From Micromonospora tarapacensis (GTDB taxonomy: Bacteria; Actinomycetota; Actinomycetes; Mycobacteriales; Micromonosporaceae), in the NCBI RefSeq assembly GCF_019697375.1, contig NZ_JAHCDI010000004.1, forward strand, positions 3,955,324 through 4,019,323: 64,000 nucleotides of DNA, read 5' to 3'. Positions 1 through 8,165 of the stretch are shown here, one piece after another. Position 1 is the first letter of the stretch. Each line of letters begins with the position of its first letter. A program made the translations under genes and the position numbers. The notes under the pieces were generated by a model that searched no databases, was not told the DNA's origin, and saw only the letters and a program-made list of their open reading frames with translations.

Positions 1-181
1 GCAAACCCCGAAAGCCTAGCCACGGGCGCAACCGCCCCGCCAGGTCCACGGGCCCGAAGTCCACAACCGGACGGCCAACCGCCCATTGGCAATCAACAGC
101 GCGTCGCCGTGACACACAGCGAGCATCCCGAGTGGTAACCCAAGGTGACATATCCCGCCCTCACCCATCTTGCTATCCAGC

Positions 182-298
182 CCCTTTGCTCTGCTTACCT
201 ACACGCAACCCCACCGTGAGCTGGCGTTACAGTCAGGCGCAGCGCGCACTGACGACTACCGAGAGCAACCGGTGCGTATAGGTAAGCAGAGCAAAGGG
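182..298. repeat. Near-perfect 28-nt inverted repeat with 60-nt centre
   Basis: The arms lie at 182-210 and 271-298. They pair over about 28 nt with one mismatch and one extra base; the shared core reads TTTGCTCTGCTTACC. A second, smaller pair (GTCAG at 232-236, CTGAC at 249-253) is nested in the centre. The unit could be a strong terminator for a gene left of the window, a MITE-like repeat or a structured RNA. No reading frame in 1-366 is convincing, and I see nothing else in the first 180 bases. Confidence 0.7.
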
Positions 299-366
299 CC
301 GGTAGGGGAGTTCGGCGGGCGGGGGCGTCGGTGACGACGGGTGACGGGTGCCCGGGGACCGACCGC

Positions 367-1908
367 TCAATCCCATTCCTCGTCGGGTGCAGGCTCAAGC
401 TCCGGCGCCGCCCCGACAGCAGCTCCGCCGGCCACCGCTACCGGTTCCGCCACAGGTGGGCCGCCGTGTGTCCACGGGGTCTGCTCCGCCGGCGGGAACG
501 CCCCGCTCGGCACGTACGCCTCGCTCAGTGTGGTGTAGCAGTGCCGCTCCCCCACCTCCGGCACGCTTCCCGGGCTGGCCGTCAACCCGCGCCCCATCCC
601 GCCGGAGAGTTCCAGCACCACCTCGGTCTTGCCGTCCGCCGCCGGCGTCACGAAGATCACCCGCGCTTTCTGCCCCGGCCGGGCGGGGCTGAACAGGGTC
701 GCCCCGACCGGCACCAGCACCGGCTCGGTGGTCACCAGCTGGATGCGCGGGCGCAACACCGGCCGTCGGCCGCTGTCGTCCACCCGGGCCGGGTCGGCCA
801 GCGCCACCTCGCCGACGAACGCCTCCCCGGTGAGCCGGTGCTCCGCCATCACCAGCGGATCGTCGAAGGCGCGCTGCACGGCGTAGGTCGCCGCCGCCCG
901 CTCCAGACGGTGCAGCCGGGCGGCGGCGGCCACCGCGCCGTCGCGGGCCGGCTGCGGCGCACCGTCGTTGTCCAGGTGCTCGGCGTGGGCGGTGAAGGCG
1001 TCCCGGTCGCCGGTCCACCGCCCGGCCACCCGGGCTCCCGCCGGCAGGGCCCGCAGCAGTCCCAGGCCGCGCCAGATCAGCTCCCAGGTGGGCGTCAGCT
1101 GGTCCCGCAGCAGCCCTGCCAGCCACGTGTACGCCTCGGCACGCGCCGCCTCGTCGTCCCCGGCAACGGCGTACGCCTCGATGGCCGGGGCCAGCAGCCG
1201 GTTGTCGAAATCGGGATCGGTGGCCGGGCCGGCCGGCGGACACACCGCCGGGTCCTCGGCCCGGGCCGCCGCGTCGGCTCCCGACAGCCCCGCCGGAGGG
1301 GCGATCCAGCCCAGCAGCGCCGGCAGGTGCAGATCCTCCACCGCGCTCTGCCCGGTCGCCCAGTGCAGCGTGAGTGCCTGCGTCATCGCCACCAGCGCGG
1401 ACGAGCCGGAATGTTCGGCCCGCTCGGCAAAGAAGGTCAGCCATCGACCCAGCAGCGGCACCTGCGGTGGCACCGGGTACTCGCCGTCGACCCGGCGGAA
1501 CCGGGTGGAGCGACCGAGCAGCCGCAGGAACGTCACCGCCGCCGCGTTCGGCACCAGTAGCTGTGGCGCGTCGAGAAAGCGGTAACGGACGTCCCGGCCC
1601 CGGTCCACGGCGACCGCCTCGGTGCCGGTGCGGTGCGCGTCGACGTACGGCAACACGATCGCGGCCAGCTCGGCGGCGAACGCGAACCGTTGGTCCCGGT
1701 TGCGGGGCTGCGGCACGATCAGCAGCCGGCCCTCGCCGGGCGCGGCGCCGACCATCGCGGCGACGGGGGCGTTCGCCTCGCCGGCCATCGCCAACGGCAC
1801 CAGCACCAGGGGCCGCCTCGACAGGTGCAGGTGCCGGACGGTGGCCACCGGTTGGGCCGTCCCGGCGGCCACGGCCTGCGCCGCCGCCAGCGCCCGCAGC
1901 GTACTCAT
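367..1908 (-). CDS. Hypothetical protein coupled to a PD-(D/E)XK nuclease
   Basis: This 513-residue protein matches no family I recognise. It starts at ATG 1908, which overlaps the TGA of the upstream nuclease gene in an ATGA, so the two are almost certainly translated together. I see no signal peptide, membrane segment, Walker motif or metal-binding cluster. The chain is rich in Ala, Leu and Arg and looks mostly helical for about 400 residues. A more strand-like stretch rich in Val, Thr and Pro follows (about 390-470), and the C-terminal tail is acidic and Pro/Ala-rich. The tight coupling suggests that it forms a complex with, or acts in the same process as, the nuclease. No function can be assigned from the sequence. 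Confidence 0.8.
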   Translation of the reverse strand: MSTLRALAAAQAVAAGTAQPVATVRHLHLSRRPLVLVPLAMAGEANAPVAAMVGAAPGEGRLLIVPQPRNRDQRFAFAAELAAIVLPYVDAHRTGTEAVAVDRGRDVRYRFLDAPQLLVPNAAAVTFLRLLGRSTRFRRVDGEYPVPPQVPLLGRWLTFFAERAEHSGSSALVAMTQALTLHWATGQSAVEDLHLPALLGWIAPPAGLSGADAAARAEDPAVCPPAGPATDPDFDNRLLAPAIEAYAVAGDDEAARAEAYTWLAGLLRDQLTPTWELIWRGLGLLRALPAGARVAGRWTGDRDAFTAHAEHLDNDGAPQPARDGAVAAAARLHRLERAAATYAVQRAFDDPLVMAEHRLTGEAFVGEVALADPARVDDSGRRPVLRPRIQLVTTEPVLVPVGATLFSPARPGQKARVIFVTPAADGKTEVVLELSGGMGRGLTASPGSVPEVGERHCYTTLSEAYVPSGAFPPAEQTPWTHGGPPVAEPVAVAGGAAVGAAPELEPAPDEEWD

Positions 1909-3047
1909 GCCGGCGCGCCGAGGGCGTCGGCGCGCAGACGGGCGGCGGCGCGCAGCAGCGCCGCGGCCTCCTCCTGCTCCGGGTCGGCGGCGCGCTCGCC
2001 GCCGGCGAGCGCCAGGACCACGTCCACCTCGGCGACCCCGCCGAGTGCCTCGCGAACCGGGCGGCCGAGCACGCCGGTCTGCCCGCGCGCCTCGTGCCGA
2101 CAGAAGTACGCCAGTTCGCAGCTGGCGAGGCAGTCCGGGGCGTAGCGGGCCGGCACCTGGGCCAGCGAACCCGCCAAGCCGGCCGGGTCGGCGCCGGGAT
2201 CGGCGGTGAAGTCCGCCGGCACGTCGGCGAGCAGCGTGTCGAGCCGATCCATCCGGTCCAGCTGCCGGCGCACGACCAGCACCTGCTTGCGGACGTCGAG
2301 CAGGTGCGCCACCGGGTGGTTGGTGAAATCGTGGGGACAGACCAGCACCGCCTCGTGCGACACCAGCCGCGGATCGTGGCCCCGCGCGGCGAGCAGCTCC
2401 CGCAGGGCCAGCACGTAGACGGCGGACTGCACCGCCGCGGCGGCCAGCTTCGCCGGGTCGGCCTGCCCGTCGACCACGGGAAACGACTTGATCTCCACGA
2501 CGTGGTACCGGCCGTCCAGCCGGGCCGCCACCAGGTCCGGCTCCAGGTGCACCCGCCGCCCGGCGACCTCCAGCCCGAGCAACGGATGGTCGAACAACGC
2601 CGCCGGCTCGTCGGCGCGGAACGGCTCGTCGGCGCGGAACGCGGCGGGCGGCTGGGCACCGGGCGGCAGGGCGGCGGTCAGCAGGGCGGCCGAACGTCGG
2701 GCCCGACCGGTCGGGTCGTCGCCGCCGCCGAGGTCCGTCCAAGTCGCCGCCGCCGGCACCGGTACGCCCAGCCGCCCGGCGACCAGCCGCAGCAACTCGG
2801 CACCGCCGTCGGCCTTCACCCGCGCCTCGAACGCGTTGCCGCGGGTGATGGCGAACCGGGACTGGCCGAACCGCGCGGGAACGCCGAGCCGCTCGGCCAG
2901 CAACGGTTTGTCCACCCCGGCGCCGTCCAGGACCGCCCGGCGGGTGCAGCCCGGGTTGCCGGTCAGGGCTGCGATCGTGCGGGCGTTGTGCCGTCGCGGG
3001 GGCACTGCGCCCCGGATCTCGGCCAGTCGCTGCTCGCTGCTCGTCAC
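1905..3047 (-). CDS. PD-(D/E)XK (RecB/Cas4-like) nuclease, likely Fe-S
   Basis: This 380-residue protein has a RecB-like nuclease core: a Glu/Asp-rich approach (LEPDLVAARLDGRYHVVEIK) carries the D-x(n)-E-x-K signature, with VEIKSF as the motif holding the catalytic Glu and Lys. Cysteines are placed as in AddB/Cas4-type iron-sulphur nucleases: one near the N terminus (NPGCTRR) and three in a C-terminal cluster (C-x3-C-x5-C). GTG 3047 (VTSSEQR) is taken as the start because upstream sequence does not look protein-like. A short tandem repeat encodes FRADEP twice. There is no helicase, Cas1 or Cas2 nearby, so a CRISPR role is unlikely. It probably cuts or trims DNA together with the 513-residue partner; the Fe-S cluster is inferred from cysteine spacing. 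Confidence 0.75.
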   Translation of the reverse strand: MTSSEQRLAEIRGAVPPRRHNARTIAALTGNPGCTRRAVLDGAGVDKPLLAERLGVPARFGQSRFAITRGNAFEARVKADGGAELLRLVAGRLGVPVPAAATWTDLGGGDDPTGRARRSAALLTAALPPGAQPPAAFRADEPFRADEPAALFDHPLLGLEVAGRRVHLEPDLVAARLDGRYHVVEIKSFPVVDGQADPAKLAAAAVQSAVYVLALRELLAARGHDPRLVSHEAVLVCPHDFTNHPVAHLLDVRKQVLVVRRQLDRMDRLDTLLADVPADFTADPGADPAGLAGSLAQVPARYAPDCLASCELAYFCRHEARGQTGVLGRPVREALGGVAEVDVVLALAGGERAADPEQEEAAALLRAAARLRADALGAPA

Positions 3048-3102
3048 GACAGGCCACGATAGCCGCGACGGCGACGTCCCGGCCGGAGCCGGACGGCGCG
3101 GC

Positions 3103-3960
3103 TCAGCCAGCGGAGGTGGCGAACTCCTCCGGCAACCAGATCGACTGCCAGTCCGGCACCTCGTGGAAGCGCCGCAGTTCGGCCAGCCCGGAGACCGTCC
3201 CCGACCAGGCCGCGTAGGGCGGGTTCTGCTCGTCGAAGCCGCTCTGCACCAAGGTGAGCCTCGTCTTCCCCGCCGACTCGGCCAGCTCCCAGCTGGTGAC
3301 GCCGGGCGATCCCCAGTCGACAGACATCCGCCGGCCCGGCTCCAGGTCGACCACCTTGGCGGCGTGCCCGCTCTCGAAGCCACCCATGGCGTACCGGCCG
3401 CCGACCCAGGGCTCGATCCCGATCGGGTAGCCGAACCAGGCGCTGGCCTGCTCGGAGTCGGTCAGCGACTCCCACACCTTGTCGGCCGGCGCGGCGATCA
3501 CCAGCTCAGCGCGGAAGTCGGTGCTGGTGAAGTCGGTCTTCGGCAGCAGCGGGTTGCCGCTCAGGTGGGCGTCGAGATTGGCGACCGCCAGGGCCCAGTA
3601 GGTCTGGAGCACACCCCGGATGCTGGTGCCGTTGACCACGTCGGCGAAGTCGAAGTGGGTCTGCGACAGGGTCAGCACGGTGGCGTCCGGCCCGTCCGGA
3701 CGCAGCGTGATCTCGGTGGTGGTCTCCACGCCGTCGAGCAGCCAGGCGAAGCGCAGCCGGCCGTCGTCGGCGTGCAGCAGCCGCTGGTGGGCGGCGTCGC
3801 CCTCCGGCGTGTAGCGGCCCCAGAACTCGTACCGCTCGGGCAGCTCGACCTCGGCGTGCTCGGCCAGCCAGATGCGCAGTTCGGCCGGGTCGGTCAGGGC
3901 CTGGCGCACCCGCGCGATCGGCGCGGCGAGGCGGACGGCGATGATCATGGGTTCAGTCAC
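3103..3960 (-). CDS. Tandem AHSA1/SRPBCC domain protein
   Basis: This 285-residue protein contains two consecutive AHSA1/START-like domains: residues about 5-140 (IIAVRLAAPIARVRQALTDP) and about 145-280 (AELVIAAPADKVWESLTDSE). Proteins of this fold bind hydrophobic ligands or assist Hsp90-like clients, but small bacterial versions are mostly uncharacterised. GTG 3960 is preferred over ATG 3948 because an AAGGGA-like ribosome-binding site sits just upstream. The start overlaps the end of the ArsR gene by 8 bp, so the two form one transcription unit. ArsR-AHSA1 pairs are common in actinobacteria and the regulator usually controls its own operon. Ligand unknown. Confidence 0.88.
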   Translation of the reverse strand: MTEPMIIAVRLAAPIARVRQALTDPAELRIWLAEHAEVELPERYEFWGRYTPEGDAAHQRLLHADDGRLRFAWLLDGVETTTEITLRPDGPDATVLTLSQTHFDFADVVNGTSIRGVLQTYWALAVANLDAHLSGNPLLPKTDFTSTDFRAELVIAAPADKVWESLTDSEQASAWFGYPIGIEPWVGGRYAMGGFESGHAAKVVDLEPGRRMSVDWGSPGVTSWELAESAGKTRLTLVQSGFDEQNPPYAAWSGTVSGLAELRRFHEVPDWQSIWLPEEFATSAG

Positions 3961-4510
3961 GGTCGGTTCCCTTCGGGTAACAGGCCACGGCGAGTTTGAA
4001 GGCGTCACCTTCGGCACCGCCGTAGCGTGTGAACAGGTCCTGCAGCGCGGACTGCAGGTCGTGCAGGAATTCCTGCCGGCGCTCGGCCGGCACGCGGATC
4101 TCGCCGGAGACGCCGATCGACGGCAGTTCCGGTGCGGTGCGGTCCAGGGCGGCGACGTCGGCCTGGACCTCCTCCATCAGGTCCAGCAGGTAACCCAGGC
4201 TCAGCTCGTCGCGCGCCCGGCGCAGCCCGATCCGCCCCACCAGGCGGGGCGAGAGCCAGTACGACCGGGCGACGGCCTGGTAGATGCCCTCGGTGATGCC
4301 CCGGACCTTGCGCTGGTCGATCTGCTCGACCAGGCCGGCCGCGACGAGTTGCTTGACGTGGTAGTAGACGCGCTGCGGCGTCTGCTCCAGCCGGGCGGCC
4401 ACCTCGGTGCAGGTGCGTGGCTCGGCCAGCTGCCGCAGGATCTCGACGCGCTGCGGCTTGAGCAGCACCTCGGCCTGCTCCAACTGCTCCAGGTACAGGA
4501 CGTCTCTCAT
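3953..4510 (-). CDS. ArsR-family winged-helix regulator
   Basis: This 185-residue regulator has an N-terminal winged helix-turn-helix (residues about 15-80; EILRQLAEPRTCTEVAARLE then QRVYYHVKQLVAAGLVE) and a longer C-terminal region of the kind found in AHSA1-linked regulators. No ArsR cysteine metal site is visible, so it more likely senses an organic ligand or acts constitutively. Start ATG 4510 follows an AT-rich promoter-like segment that contains an inverted repeat, which suggests autoregulation. It leads the operon with the downstream tandem AHSA1 gene. Confidence 0.88.
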   Translation of the reverse strand: MRDVLYLEQLEQAEVLLKPQRVEILRQLAEPRTCTEVAARLEQTPQRVYYHVKQLVAAGLVEQIDQRKVRGITEGIYQAVARSYWLSPRLVGRIGLRRARDELSLGYLLDLMEEVQADVAALDRTAPELPSIGVSGEIRVPAERRQEFLHDLQSALQDLFTRYGGAEGDAFKLAVACYPKGTDRD

Positions 4511-4548
4511 AACAAAATCAGTTTGTACGTAAAAAACTTCCTTGTCAA
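4511..4548 (-). promoter_or_regulatory. AT-rich promoter and putative operator of the ArsR operon
   Basis: Immediately upstream of the ArsR ATG the minus strand has TTGACA (4543-4548) and a TACAAA element (4522-4527); the 15-nt spacer is short. An inverted repeat, ACAAA-N5-TTTGT, lies between the -10-like element and the start codon. Its place over the expected transcription start suggests repression by the encoded regulator. The assignment rests on position and sequence only. Confidence 0.5.
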
Positions 4549-4561
4549 TAGGGTCGACGAA

Positions 4562-4587
4562 GGCCGCGCCGGCAATCCGGCGCGGCC
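4562..4587 (-). terminator. Hairpin terminator after the 10-methyl fatty acid genes
   Basis: Arms GGCCGCGCCGG (4562-4572) and CCGGCGCGGCC (4577-4587) form a perfect 11-bp stem with a 4-nt loop. It sits just after the stop of the methyltransferase gene and separates that operon from the ArsR promoter. There is no clear U-tract, as is common in high-GC actinobacteria. Confidence 0.7.
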
Positions 4588-4601
4588 GTCGAGTCGTCAG
4601 C

Positions 4602-5864
4602 TCAGGGCAGCCAGTCCGGACGCAGCGGATAGCCGCTGGCCGCCTCCAGGTCGTTCCGCGTCGCCACCACCTGGTGCAGTTGGATGCCGTTGCGCTCGAA
4701 CGCCAACCGCGACCCGGCCATGTAGAGACCCCACACCCGGGCCGTGGCCGCGCCCACCTCGGCGACGCAGGAGTCCCAGTGCCGCACGAGGTTGCGGCAC
4801 CAGGCCGCCAGCGTCAGCGCGTAGTGCTGCCGCAGGTTCTCCTCGTGGTGCACCTCGAGCCCGACGTCGTGGATCTCACTGATCACCCTCCCCGGTCCGG
4901 CCAGCTCGCCGTCGGGGAATACGTACCTGTCGATGAAGGCGCCCGAGCGGTGCGGCGCCCGGCTGTCCGCCCGGGTGATGCAGTGGTTGAGCAGGCGCCC
5001 GTGCGGGCGCAGCCGGTCCCGCAGGAAGCCGAAGTAGGCGGGGTAGTTGCGCACCCCGATGTGCTCGGTCAGACCGATCGAGGAGACCGCGTCGAACTGC
5101 TCACGCGGGGCGTCGCGGTAATCCAGGTGCCGCACCTCGGCCAGCCCGGTCAGCCCCTCCCGCTCGATCGCCGCCTGCGCCCACTGCGCCTGCGCCCGGG
5201 ACAGCGTCACCCCGAGCGCCTTGACGCCGTACTCGCGGGCGGCGTGCCGGACCATGCCGCCCCAGCCGCAGCCCACATCCAGCAGCCGCATCCCCTGACG
5301 CAGCGCCAACTTGCCGGCGACCAGGTCGTACTTGCTCGCCTGAGCCTGTTCGAGGGTGTCGTCGGGGCTGCGGAAGACCGCGCAGGTGTACGTCATCGAC
5401 GGCCCGAGCACCTTCTCGTAGAAGGCGTTCGAGACGTCGTAGTGGTGCGAGACGGCGTTGCTGTCGCGGCCCCGCGAGTGCCGCAGGCCGCCCAGCACCC
5501 GCTTCCAGCGCGGCAGCGCCTCCTGTGGCGGCGCCGGCGGCGGCAGCAGCCGCTCCCAGCCCAGCCCCCGCACCAGCGCCAGCGCCTCGGCCAGCGCCGG
5601 TGCCCGGACCCGCACCTCGTCCTTGAGCACCCGCAACGCCTCGTACGGGTCGCCCGGGTGCACCCCCTCCATGGCCAGGTCACCACTGACGTAGGCGCGC
5701 GCCATGCCCAGGTCACCCGGTGCGGTGAGGAGGTACGACAGACCTCGCTCGGATCGGATCGACAGGGTGATCCCGGCGTCGGCGGGGCCGATGGCGCTGC
5801 CGTCGTACCCACGAACGCGGACCGGTAGTGGGCCCGCGGTCAACGTCCGGACGATGTCCGCCAC
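4602..5864 (-). CDS. tmsB: SAM methyltransferase of CFA-synthase family (10-methyl fatty acid synthesis)
   Basis: This 420-residue enzyme belongs to the cyclopropane-fatty-acyl-phospholipid synthase family. The SAM-binding motif LLDVGCGWGGM lies near residue 195, followed by the family segments VTLSRAQAQWA and SSIGLTEHIG. Next to the flavoprotein gene upstream, its likely job is to methylate C10 of oleoyl phospholipid chains, giving the 10-methylene intermediate of 10-methylstearate (the BfaB/TmsB role in mycobacteria). GTG 5864 is the best start in this frame; an upstream in-frame TGA blocks extension. Oddly, the ATG overlapping the flavoprotein stop (5944) is in another frame and opens only a 34-codon reading, so a frameshift near the start is possible. 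Confidence 0.85.
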   Translation of the reverse strand: MADIVRTLTAGPLPVRVRGYDGSAIGPADAGITLSIRSERGLSYLLTAPGDLGMARAYVSGDLAMEGVHPGDPYEALRVLKDEVRVRAPALAEALALVRGLGWERLLPPPAPPQEALPRWKRVLGGLRHSRGRDSNAVSHHYDVSNAFYEKVLGPSMTYTCAVFRSPDDTLEQAQASKYDLVAGKLALRQGMRLLDVGCGWGGMVRHAAREYGVKALGVTLSRAQAQWAQAAIEREGLTGLAEVRHLDYRDAPREQFDAVSSIGLTEHIGVRNYPAYFGFLRDRLRPHGRLLNHCITRADSRAPHRSGAFIDRYVFPDGELAGPGRVISEIHDVGLEVHHEENLRQHYALTLAAWCRNLVRHWDSCVAEVGAATARVWGLYMAGSRLAFERNGIQLHQVVATRNDLEAASGYPLRPDWLP

Positions 5865-5940
5865 GGTCGGTCCGCCCCGCCGGCCCCCGGCGGCGGACTG
5901 GCGGGAGCGCCGGCCGCTCCCTGGCTTCGGTCGGTGAGGC

Positions 5941-7320
5941 TCATGCTCGTGCTACCGCCTTTTCGTACAGTCCGGTGAGCCGATGCGCCGGGTCGTACCG
6001 GTCCCGGACGGCACGCCACGTGTCGCCGCCGTAGAGCCGGTCGAACGAATCCCGGTCGTAGTACGCGTCGGAGTAGAGCGACTTGTGCCCGCCCGCCTCC
6101 GACACCGCGCGCTCGATCTCGCGGTTGACGTCGCCGTCGGCGGCGCCCTCGGCGATCGGCACGCTCCCCCAGAACCCGATGTTGACGTAGTCCTGCCCCG
6201 ACCGCAGCGGGTACAGCGGCCAGGACCAGGCCGATCCGGGGCCCGCGGGCTCACGCAGCCGCAGCGGGCACAACCACACCGGCGTCATCCGGACCCGCCG
6301 GGCGAACCAGTGCAGGAACTCGGCGGTGTGCTCCAGCGGGACCTCCACGTCCTGCACGACCCGCTCCCGGGCCGGCTGGCCGCGCCACCGGTCGATCCGG
6401 GCGGCCACCCGGTGCCGGTGCTCCAGGCGCACGATGCGGTGGTAGACGTCGCTGCGTCGCCACCGGGCCGGCCACAACCGCCGCACCACCGGGTGCTGGG
6501 CGCCGAACGCGGCCGAGCACCAGAACCAGTCGGTGTCCCAGCGCCACAGATAGTCGTGGACGGTGAGCGCGTCGTCCCGGCGGCGGCGCAGCGACCGGTA
6601 GTAGATGTCCTGGCCGGTGTAGTCGGAGACCGCGGGCACCTCGTCGGTGAAGGTCGCCAGTGCGAGGTACGCCTCGTCGGGGCTGAACATCACCCCGTCC
6701 ATCGCGTCGACGCTCTCGCCGGCCCAGGAACGGGTGGCGGTGATCCTCGCGATCGCCTCGGTCAGCTCGGTCAGGCCGGTGAACCGCAGGTTGCGCAGCG
6801 CGACGTACCGCCGCACGGGTTGCAGCTCGATGCGCAGCCGGGTGGCATAGCCGAGGCTGCCCAACGAGTTGGGGAAGGCCCGGTAGAGGTCGGCGTGCTC
6901 GCCCTCGGGCCGGGCGGTGACCACCTCCCCGGCCCCGGTGAGCACGTCCATCTCGATCACCGACTCGTGCGGCAGGCCGTTGCGGAACGAGGTCGACTCG
7001 ATGCCCAGCCCGGTCACCGCCCCGCCCAGGGTGATGGTGCGCAACTGCGGCACCACCAGCGGCATCAGGCCGTTCGCGAGGGTCGCGTCGACCAGCCGTT
7101 CGTAGGTGCACATGCCCTGCACGTCGGCGGTGCGGGCGACCGGGTCGACGCCCAGCACCCGGCCGAGCCCGCTGACGTCGAGCCCCGTGGTGGGCGCGCT
7201 GCGCGGGCGGAACAGGTTGGAGGTGCGCTTGGCCAGCCGCACCGGCTGGCCGGGCGGCACCGCTGCGTACGACCGTCGCAGCTGAGCCATCGCCAGTTCA
7301 TGATCACGCACGGCGTGCAT
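5941..7320 (-). CDS. tmsA: FAD-linked oxidoreductase (10-methylene fatty acid reductase)
   Basis: This 459-residue protein is of the FAD-binding PCMH family related to Delta24-sterol reductase/DWARF1. The FAD-binding region spans about residues 20-190, including RLAKRTSNLFRPR and the glycine-rich TLGGAVTGLGIESTSFRNG. In mycobacteria the homologous flavoprotein (BfaA/TmsA) reduces the 10-methylene group made by the partner methyltransferase, yielding 10-methylstearate (tuberculostearate). 10-Methyl C17/C18 acids are characteristic of many Micromonosporaceae. Start ATG 7320 fits the conserved N terminus. The methyltransferase gene follows after about 76 bp on the same strand, so both are probably co-transcribed; a hairpin after that gene ends the unit. 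Confidence 0.87.
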   Translation of the reverse strand: MHAVRDHELAMAQLRRSYAAVPPGQPVRLAKRTSNLFRPRSAPTTGLDVSGLGRVLGVDPVARTADVQGMCTYERLVDATLANGLMPLVVPQLRTITLGGAVTGLGIESTSFRNGLPHESVIEMDVLTGAGEVVTARPEGEHADLYRAFPNSLGSLGYATRLRIELQPVRRYVALRNLRFTGLTELTEAIARITATRSWAGESVDAMDGVMFSPDEAYLALATFTDEVPAVSDYTGQDIYYRSLRRRRDDALTVHDYLWRWDTDWFWCSAAFGAQHPVVRRLWPARWRRSDVYHRIVRLEHRHRVAARIDRWRGQPARERVVQDVEVPLEHTAEFLHWFARRVRMTPVWLCPLRLREPAGPGSAWSWPLYPLRSGQDYVNIGFWGSVPIAEGAADGDVNREIERAVSEAGGHKSLYSDAYYDRDSFDRLYGGDTWRAVRDRYDPAHRLTGLYEKAVARA

Positions 7321-7456
7321 GGGATCACTTTACGCGCCGCCGGTGACACTGGCGGGATGTCCACGGGAGACGTTTCGCATCCGGATGGGCGTGGCGCCCT
7401 CGCCGGCGGGCGGGGGCGGCTGGCCGGCACCGGCCGCCGTGGGACAGGATGCCGGC

Positions 7457-8153
7457 ATGTCGGAAACCGATGGATCGGGCACCGTCTACGGCACCAGCCG
7501 CCGCCGACCGCCCCTCGACCCGGTGCTGCTGGTGGCGGGGGCGGTCGGGCTGGTCGGCGTACTGGCCGGGGTGCTCTTCGCCACCGGCGTGCTCGGTGCC
7601 GCCGACCCGGCACCGGCGCCGACGGTGCCCGCGCCCAGCCCGGCAAGGGCACAACCGGAGCCGACCGAGAGCGAGCCGCCACCCACCACGGCGCCGCCCG
7701 AGCCGACCCCCACCCACACCGAGCGCCGACCCGGACGCGGTCGCCGGGCCGAAGGTGTTCCGTGGTGTCGGCTCGGGCCTCTGCCTCGGCCTGGACGGCA
7801 CCGGCGAGAAGGCCGTCGCCAGGCTGGCCGCGTGCGGCGGCGGCCCGGAGCAGCAGTGGGTGGTCACCGCGTTCGGCCCGGAGACGGTGACGCTGACCAA
7901 CGCCGCCCACAACCAGTGCCTCGACGTCGAGGGCGGCAGCGGCGACGACGGCGCCCGGTTGCAGCAGTTCGGCTGCCACGGCGAGGCCAACCAGCAGTGG
8001 CGGCTGCAACCGGTCGACGGCGGCGCGACCGTGCTGGTGGCCGCGCACAGCGGCAAGTGCGCCCAGGCCCGCGACGGTGGCACCGAGGCCGGCACCGACA
8101 TCGTCCAGGCGCCCTGCGACGGCAATCCGGCCCAACGTTGGGCGCTCCAGTAG
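7457..8153 (+). pseudogene. Frameshifted membrane-anchored ricin-type beta-trefoil lectin
   Basis: Two frames together make one sensible protein. From ATG 7457 one frame encodes a short cytoplasmic head, a transmembrane helix (LLVAGAVGLVGVLAGVLFAT) and a Pro/Thr/Glu-rich linker. The next frame carries on as ...PSADPDAVAGPKVFRGVGSG with a ricin B-type lectin domain (three QQW/QRW-like repeats: PEQQWVV, NQQWRLQ, AQRWALQ) and stops at 8153. The shift lies in the C-rich linker around 7704-7720 and amounts to one extra base. Without it, the product would be an anchored extracytoplasmic sugar-binding protein of about 231 residues. Whether the shift is real or a sequencing error cannot be told here. 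Confidence 0.75.
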
Positions 8154-8165
8154 CCGCGAACGTGG

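Noticed and set aside
1905..3047. Cas4 identity for the PD-(D/E)XK nuclease
   Set aside because: No CRISPR array or other cas gene in the window; only the fold and the cysteine spacing are shared.
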